Source of the DNA: Carnobacteriaceae bacterium zg-C25
GTDB taxonomy: Bacteria > Bacillota > Bacilli > Lactobacillales > Aerococcaceae
Length of the DNA: 64,000 nt
Assembly: GCA_017945845.1 (NCBI GenBank)
Contig: CP072828.1
Coordinates: 248,001-312,000 of the forward strand
Reading direction: 5' to 3'
Below, in pieces: positions 59,591 to 64,000 of this stretch. A program made the translations under genes and the position numbers. Below the pieces are notes generated by a model, which saw nothing but the letters and a program-made list of their open reading frames with translations, ran no database searches and was not told the origin of the DNA. Within the stretch, counting starts at the first letter, position 1. Every line of letters begins with the position of its first letter.

Positions 59591-59926
59591 ATGATAATCG
59601 CATCATTAAAAAAGAAAGATGATAATTGGGTAGCGTTTGAAGTGTCCGGTCATGCTGGATATGATGAACGTGGTTACGATATTGTCTGTGCAGCGGTATC
59701 GGTTTTAGCGACCAATACGTGTAATGGATTAGAGCGAATTGCTAAATATCGTCCGATTATAGATGTTGAGGAAGATTTGGGTGGATTTTTATATGTTGAA
59801 TCGCTTGCCAATTTAACGCAAGAACAACAATTGATCACACAAATTTTGATTCAAAATTTTTACGATGGATTACTTGATATTCAAGAGCAATATCCAGAGT
59901 TTGTAACAGTAAATATAGTTAAGTAG
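59591..59926 (+). CDS. prp: Ribosomal-processing cysteine protease Prp
   Basis: 111 residues. The catalytic pair is His in VSGHAGYDERGYDIVCAAVS (about His19) and Cys in the same segment (about Cys31). Prp (YsxB) removes the N-terminal extension of L27. The neighbour rpmA encodes L27 with that extension, so the pairing is functional. The binding site before the ATG is weak and translation is probably coupled to rplU, 11 bases upstream. Confidence 0.95.
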   Translation: MIIASLKKKDDNWVAFEVSGHAGYDERGYDIVCAAVSVLATNTCNGLERIAKYRPIIDVEEDLGGFLYVESLANLTQEQQLITQILIQNFYDGLLDIQEQYPEFVTVNIVK

Positions 59927-59953
59927 ATAGTATTCAACAAGGAGGTGTAACAC

Positions 59954-60241
59954 ATGTTGAAATTGAATTTACAATTATTCGCGCATAAAAAAGGTGGGGG
60001 TTCTACTTCCAACGGTCGTGATTCACAAGCAAAACGTTTAGGTGCTAAACGTGCTGATGGTCAATACGTATTGGGTGGTGCCATTTTATACCGTCAACGC
60101 GGAACTAAAATTCATCCAGGTGTTAACGTAGGTCGCGGTGGCGATGATACTTTATTCGCTAAAGTAGACGGAGTTGTTCGTTTTGAACGTTTAGGACGTG
60201 ACAAAAAACAAGTTTCTGTATACCCAGCACCAGCAAAATAA
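59954..60241 (+). CDS. rpmA: 50S ribosomal protein L27 (precursor)
   Basis: 95 residues. The N-terminus [17 protein letters not shown] contains the Prp cleavage motif, with cutting expected after LQLFA to expose AHKKGGGS, the end that reaches into the peptidyl-transferase centre. The core [19 protein letters not shown] is typical. AAGGAGGTGTAACAC precedes the ATG. Confidence 0.98.
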   Translation: MLKLNLQLFAHKKGGGSTSNGRDSQAKRLGAKRADGQYVLGGAILYRQRGTKIHPGVNVGRGGDDTLFAKVDGVVRFERLGRDKKQVSVYPAPAK

Positions 60242-60248
60242 TGAATTG

Positions 60249-60280
60249 AAACGGTTGGGCTTATGTCCAACCGTTTTTGT
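60249..60280 (+). terminator. Terminator of the rplU-prp-rpmA operon
   Basis: AAACGGTTGG pairs perfectly with CCAACCGTTT and is followed by TTTG. Confidence 0.88.
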
Positions 60281-60298
60281 TATTATAAAGGAGAAAAA

Positions 60299-61291
60299 AT
60301 GACACAAGACAAAGTTTTACGTGCGTTTGAAGTGTTTCAAAACGCAGTTGAATTATTGCACGAAGATGTTAAGACGTCCTATTTAGAAGCAATGGCAGAA
60401 ACGCTTCAAAATTGTGTCTATGACTACAAAGCGCAACAAATTGATGGATTACCATCTAGCCAGACGCTTAATGCTTTGGATGGCCATTATACTGAATTAA
60501 AGGCATTTTCGCTTGATGCAACACAATGGCGAAAAGTCATTCAATTCACTTTTTTAAATGCCATTAAAAACGATAACATTCAGGCTAATCATCATATTAC
60601 TCCAGATACCATCGGTAATTTGTTACTTTATTTTATCCAGCAACTAGTAAAGTCGGACATTCGTCTATTAGATATAACGGCTGGAGCGGGAAATTTAGTA
60701 ACGCTATTGAGTGAGGGGTTGAAAGAACGGTTAGTGCATGCGACAGCGTTTGAGGTTGATGATGTGTTGGTGAGCTTATTGGCAATGTCGAGTCAATTGC
60801 AAAATCAACTGATCGATATTAAACATCAAGATGCGGTTTTACCATTATTGACGTCAACGGTCAATGTTGTAGCCAGTGACTTACCGATAGGCTATTATCC
60901 AAAAGATGATGTGGCTAAAGAATATCAAGTGTCTGTTTCGAAAGAACATACATACGCACATCATTTGCTGATTGAAAATGCATTGAATCATTTGGAAGAT
61001 AATGGCTGGGCATTTTTTATTGTGCCATCTAATGTGTTCGATACAAATCAAGCACCACAATTATTGGCGTTATTAACGCAACAAGATTATTTTATGCAAG
61101 CCTTTCTAACACTGCCTAAAACGTTATTTAAACAGGAAAGTGCACAAAAAGCGATTTTAATGGTCCAACGAAATGGGGAACGTGCCAAAAAAGCCGACCA
61201 AGTATTGCTGGGAGAAATACCGTCATTCAAAGATGTTAGAGCGATGCAAGGTTTTGTTGAACGTTTTTCTAAATGGGCGAGCCAATTTTAG
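60299..61291 (+). CDS. Class I SAM-dependent methyltransferase, YtxK-like
   Basis: 330 residues from ATG 60299 after AAAGGAG; the frame upstream covers the rpmA terminator. A helical N-terminal domain precedes a Rossmann fold with motif I DITAGAGNLVTLL (about 131-143) and the DNA-adenine-methylase-like motif DLPIGYY (about 200) in the place of NPPF/Y. The gene is commonly found just before ackA in Firmicutes, as here. The substrate is not established. Confidence 0.88.
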   Translation: MTQDKVLRAFEVFQNAVELLHEDVKTSYLEAMAETLQNCVYDYKAQQIDGLPSSQTLNALDGHYTELKAFSLDATQWRKVIQFTFLNAIKNDNIQANHHITPDTIGNLLLYFIQQLVKSDIRLLDITAGAGNLVTLLSEGLKERLVHATAFEVDDVLVSLLAMSSQLQNQLIDIKHQDAVLPLLTSTVNVVASDLPIGYYPKDDVAKEYQVSVSKEHTYAHHLLIENALNHLEDNGWAFFIVPSNVFDTNQAPQLLALLTQQDYFMQAFLTLPKTLFKQESAQKAILMVQRNGERAKKADQVLLGEIPSFKDVRAMQGFVERFSKWASQF

Positions 61292-61376
61292 TGTACAGGT
61301 TAAATGTGATTGTCTTATTATTTTTTTAGACAAGATGTGGTATACTAAATATAAATGTTTATAAAGGAGATTGACG

Positions 61377-62570
61377 ATGTCAAAAACAATAGCGATTAAC
61401 GCAGGAAGTTCGAGTTTAAAATTCCAATTATTCCAAATGCCTCAAGAAGATGTGTTGGCTAAAGGATTAGTAGAGCGTATTGGATTAAAAGATTCAGTGT
61501 TTAGTGTGAAATATGGAAACGGCGAAAAACATGAAGTCGTTTTAGACATTAAAGATCACGATCAAGCTGTTCAAATGTTATTAGATACATTATTAGAATT
61601 AAATATTGTTGCGCAATATGATGAAATTACAGGTGTGGGTCATCGTGTTGTGGCAGGTGGTGAAATTTTTAAAGATTCAGCAGTTGTCACAGATGCAGTT
61701 TTAGAGCAAATTGAAAGTTTAGCGGAATATGCACCATTACATCAAATGGCTGAAGTTGCTGGTATTAAAGCGTTTAAAAAATTATTGCCAAATGTTACAA
61801 GTGTAGCGGTATTTGATACGTCTTTCCATGCAAACATGCCAGAAAAAGCATATGTGTATAGTTTGCCATATGAATATTATGAAAAACATGGTGCACGTCG
61901 TTACGGTGCTCATGGAACAAGTCATAACTATGTGTCACGTCGTGCAGCAGCATTATTGAACAAAGATATTAAAGATTTAAAAATTATTACATGCCATTTA
62001 GGTAATGGTGGTTCAATTACGGCTGTTGATGGTGGTCGTTCGGTAGATACATCTATGGGATTCACGCCATTAGTTGGTGTAACAATGGGAACACGTACAG
62101 GTGATTTTGATCCATCTTTAATTCCGTTCTTAATGGAAAAAGAAAACATTAAAGACGTTAATGAGTTTATTAATATTGCGAATAAAAAATCTGGTTTATT
62201 AGGTATTTCAGGTTTATCAAGTGATATGCGCGATGTTGAAGCGGCCGCTAAAGAAGGTAATAAACGTGCGCAATTAGCGTTAGATATTTTCTATTACCGT
62301 ATTCAAAAATACATTGGGTCATACGTAGCAGCGATGAATGGTGTAGACGCGATTGTATTTACAGCGGGTATTGGTGAAAATTCTAAAGAGGCGCGTGAAG
62401 CTATTATTTCAGGTTTAACATGGTTCGGTTGTGATATTGACCCTGAAGCGAATGCAAAACGTGGTGAAGAAATGATCATATCAACACCAAATGCACGTGT
62501 AGCTGTTTTAAATATTCCTACTGATGAGGAAGTTGAAATTGCTCGTGATGTAGAGCGTCTAAGAGCGTAG
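61377..62570 (+). CDS. ackA: Acetate kinase
   Basis: 397 residues. Signature 1 is [13 protein letters not shown] (6-18), and the active-site segments are [33 protein letters not shown] and FTAGIGENS. It makes ATP and acetate from acetyl phosphate. ATG 61377 follows AAAGGAGATTG; the TTG at 61371 lies within that site. A -10 box TATACT is at 61341-61346. Confidence 0.97.
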   Translation: MSKTIAINAGSSSLKFQLFQMPQEDVLAKGLVERIGLKDSVFSVKYGNGEKHEVVLDIKDHDQAVQMLLDTLLELNIVAQYDEITGVGHRVVAGGEIFKDSAVVTDAVLEQIESLAEYAPLHQMAEVAGIKAFKKLLPNVTSVAVFDTSFHANMPEKAYVYSLPYEYYEKHGARRYGAHGTSHNYVSRRAAALLNKDIKDLKIITCHLGNGGSITAVDGGRSVDTSMGFTPLVGVTMGTRTGDFDPSLIPFLMEKENIKDVNEFINIANKKSGLLGISGLSSDMRDVEAAAKEGNKRAQLALDIFYYRIQKYIGSYVAAMNGVDAIVFTAGIGENSKEAREAIISGLTWFGCDIDPEANAKRGEEMIISTPNARVAVLNIPTDEEVEIARDVERLRA

Positions 62571-62641
62571 AATAAATTGTTAAAATGAATGCAAATGGCA
62601 GTTGTTTGGCTGCTGTTTTGCTTTTAAAGTGGAGGAAGTAA

Positions 62642-63040
62642 ATGAGTTTTGGACAAGTTTTTCAAATGCTAATTATTATTTTTGCAATTGGATATGCGTT
62701 GTATCAAATATTTTTATTTGTAGAGCGTCGTACAAGCGCGAAATATGTCACTGGCGAAGAAATGATGGCTGCTGGAAAAGGAATTCAAATTATTGATGTT
62801 CGTGAACGTGATGAGTTTAATCGTAAACACATTTTAGGTGCGCGCAATATTCCTTATACGCAGTTTAAACAAATGTATTCAAAAATCCGTAAAGATCAAC
62901 CGGTATATGTCTATGACCAATTTGGTTTTATGGCCGGACGTGCAGCGGGTAAATTGAAACGTTTAGGTTATAAAAATATTTATTTATTAAAAGGCGGTTT
63001 AGAGCGCTTTGAAGGTAAAGTAAAAACAAAAGTTGATTAA
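62642..63040 (+). CDS. Membrane-anchored rhodanese-like protein without the catalytic Cys
   Basis: 132 residues: one N-terminal membrane segment (about 5-27, QVFQMLIIIFAIGYALYQIF) and a rhodanese domain (IIDVRERDEFNRKHILGARNIP, 50-71). In the active-site loop, where sulfurtransferases have Cys (V-x-Y-C), this protein has PVYVYDQFGFMAGRAAGKL: Asp replaces Cys. It is therefore unlikely to move sulfur and may be a binding or regulatory domain. GGAGGAAGTAA precedes the ATG. Confidence 0.88.
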   Translation: MSFGQVFQMLIIIFAIGYALYQIFLFVERRTSAKYVTGEEMMAAGKGIQIIDVRERDEFNRKHILGARNIPYTQFKQMYSKIRKDQPVYVYDQFGFMAGRAAGKLKRLGYKNIYLLKGGLERFEGKVKTKVD

Positions 63041-63048
63041 CAAATAAG

Positions 63049-63081
63049 AGCCACTGGTTAAGTGTAACCAGTGGCTTTTTA
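63049..63081 (+). terminator. Terminator of the rhodanese-like gene
   Basis: AGCCACTGGTTA pairs perfectly with TAACCAGTGGCT and ends in TTTTT. Confidence 0.9.
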
Positions 63082-63101
63082 TGATTATCGATTTGAAGTG
63101 A

Positions 63102-63147
63102 ATGATTAAATGAAATTAGGGTTGATGTCTCATGACATCAACCCTAA
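63102..63147 (-). terminator. Terminator of the YitT-family gene
   Basis: A 14-bp perfect stem (63116-63129 with 63134-63147, core GGGTTGATGTC) is followed on the minus strand by TTTCATTTAATC. It shares the GGTTGATG core of the nrdE terminator. Confidence 0.75.
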
Positions 63148-63176
63148 ACATGATTTAGATTTATAAAATAGACGGA

Positions 63177-64000
63177 CTATACAGATGTTGATGTATCGGG
63201 TGAAAGGTGATAAGTAAATCCTTCGCCAGATACACTGCTCACGTGTGAAATGGTCATGAACGCTGTTGAATCAATTTCGCTAACTAAACGAGATAAATTG
63301 ATAATTTGACGTCTATCCACAACGACATACAAAATTTTCTTGCCTTGCTTTGAGTAAAATCCTTCGCCATTAAAAATCGTTACGCCACGACCGATTTTAT
63401 CCGAAATGGCTTGTGCAATGGCTTCGTATTGATTTGAAATAATGATGGCAGATTTTTTGGGGTTTAGTCCTTCTAATATGAAATCTAATACTTTTGTTGA
63501 AATGGCTAGCATGATTAAAGTGTAGATTGTTTTTTCAAATCCGATAATAAATGCGCCCGGTATAATGATGAATAGATCGATAATGAATAATCCGACACTA
63601 GTTGGAATGTGTAAATATTTTTGTAAAATCAGTGCAATAATATCTGTACCTGCAGTAGATCCTCCTGCTAGTAGGACAAAACCGATGGACGCTCCGATGA
63701 CAACACCTCCCACGATAGGCACGAGCATAATGTCTTGAAAGTGGTAGTGGAATTGGTTGGTTAGTCGTAAAAAAAGCGTAAAGCTTGCGATTGAATAGAG
63801 TGTGTATCCGATACGTGTGCGATCGAGTAATTTATAACCGAGAACAAGTAAGACGGCGTTGATGCCAAAATAGGTCAAACTTGGATCGATATTAAATGCG
63901 TATTTCAAAAGAATGGATACACCGGTAATGCCACCTTCTCCCATATGATTAGACACTAAAAATAAGTTGACGGCTAATGCAAAGGTTAGGTTACCTAGGG
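63177..64000 (-). CDS. YitT-family membrane protein (5' end beyond the window)
   Basis: The frame stays open through the right edge: the bases at 63957-64000 translate to LGNLTFALAVNLFLVSNHMGEGGI, normal for the first helices of the family, so the gene is partial and GTG 63956 is not its start. About five membrane segments are followed by a C-terminal DUF2179 domain (…VTIFNGEGFYSKQGKKILYVVVDRRQI…). YitT proteins are widespread in Firmicutes; their function is unknown. Confidence 0.88.
   Translation of the reverse strand, partial: LGNLTFALAVNLFLVSNHMGEGGITGVSILLKYAFNIDPSLTYFGINAVLLVLGYKLLDRTRIGYTLYSIASFTLFLRLTNQFHYHFQDIMLVPIVGGVVIGASIGFVLLAGGSTAGTDIIALILQKYLHIPTSVGLFIIDLFIIIPGAFIIGFEKTIYTLIMLAISTKVLDFILEGLNPKKSAIIISNQYEAIAQAISDKIGRGVTIFNGEGFYSKQGKKILYVVVDRRQIINLSRLVSEIDSTAFMTISHVSSVSGEGFTYHLSPDTSTSV

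Noticed and set aside
63956-63956. GTG 63956 as the start of the YitT-family gene
   Set aside because: The frame continues to the window edge with residues typical of the family, so the true start is outside.

Overview
The window comes from a low-GC Gram-positive bacterium of the order Lactobacillales. The reasons are the 16S rRNA, an LPxTG surface protein, a PyrR-type attenuator, CcpA-type cre sites, an L27 precursor with a Prp cleavage motif, and AT-rich codon use. The gene set and 16S suggest Carnobacteriaceae or Aerococcaceae, but I cannot name a genus from the sequence alone.

Layout. 1-3.7 kb: the end of an unknown gene, a beta-lactamase-fold protein without its catalytic residues, and (minus strand) a cell-wall-anchored protein with two DUF1460 amidase-like domains. 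3.85-9.65 kb: a full rRNA operon, 16S-tRNA-Ala-23S-5S-tRNA-Asn-Thr-Gly-Leu-5S-tRNA-Thr, with a second 5S gene inside the tRNA cluster. 10.1-17.1 kb: a UgpC/A/E/B-like ABC import operon that also encodes an RNase J-like metallo-beta-lactamase-fold protein, followed by a cytoplasmic 5'-nucleotidase-family phosphoesterase. 17.3-21.2 kb: a GH1 glycosidase, a PyrR-controlled uracil permease and a YczE-type membrane protein. 23-29.2 kb: mscL, an M16C peptidase, an unknown gene and topB. 29.3-32 kb: nrdI-nrdE behind NrdR boxes. 33.8-38.1 kb: nagB, rpsU, a YqeY-like gene and dnaX-ybaB-recR. 38.3-40 kb (minus): DMT exporter, small membrane protein, HIT protein. 40.1-46.6 kb: the complete F1Fo ATP synthase operon atpBEFHAGDC. 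46.9-50.6 kb: ftsEX, uppP and an unknown membrane protein. 50.6-53.3 kb: a probable mobile cassette. 53.5-57.8 kb: a DUF1129 protein, a CshB-like helicase, and a MerR regulator divergent from a diaminopentanoate-dehydrogenase-like gene. 58-59.1 kb: an IS30-family element beside a decayed relative. 59.1-64 kb: rplU-prp-rpmA, a YtxK-like methyltransferase, ackA, a rhodanese-like protein and a YitT-family protein cut by the window end.

The most unusual feature is a family of IS1182-like elements that sit inside Rho-independent terminators. Two almost identical 1,599-bp copies (21328-22926 and 31998-33596) are each flanked by an exact duplication of the whole terminator hairpin, 29 bp in one case and 25 bp in the other. 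A third unit (50596-53258) has the same outer ends and also sits between two copies of a terminator hairpin. It has no transposase and instead carries two genes, one for a membrane-anchored proline-rich protein and one for a truncated thioester adhesin. The left end of this element family is itself a terminator followed by a cloverleaf-like inverted-repeat region, which is preserved in the third unit.

Most other genes are ordinary housekeeping genes. Several ORF starts were moved inward to the ATG, GTG or TTG that follows a good ribosome binding site.
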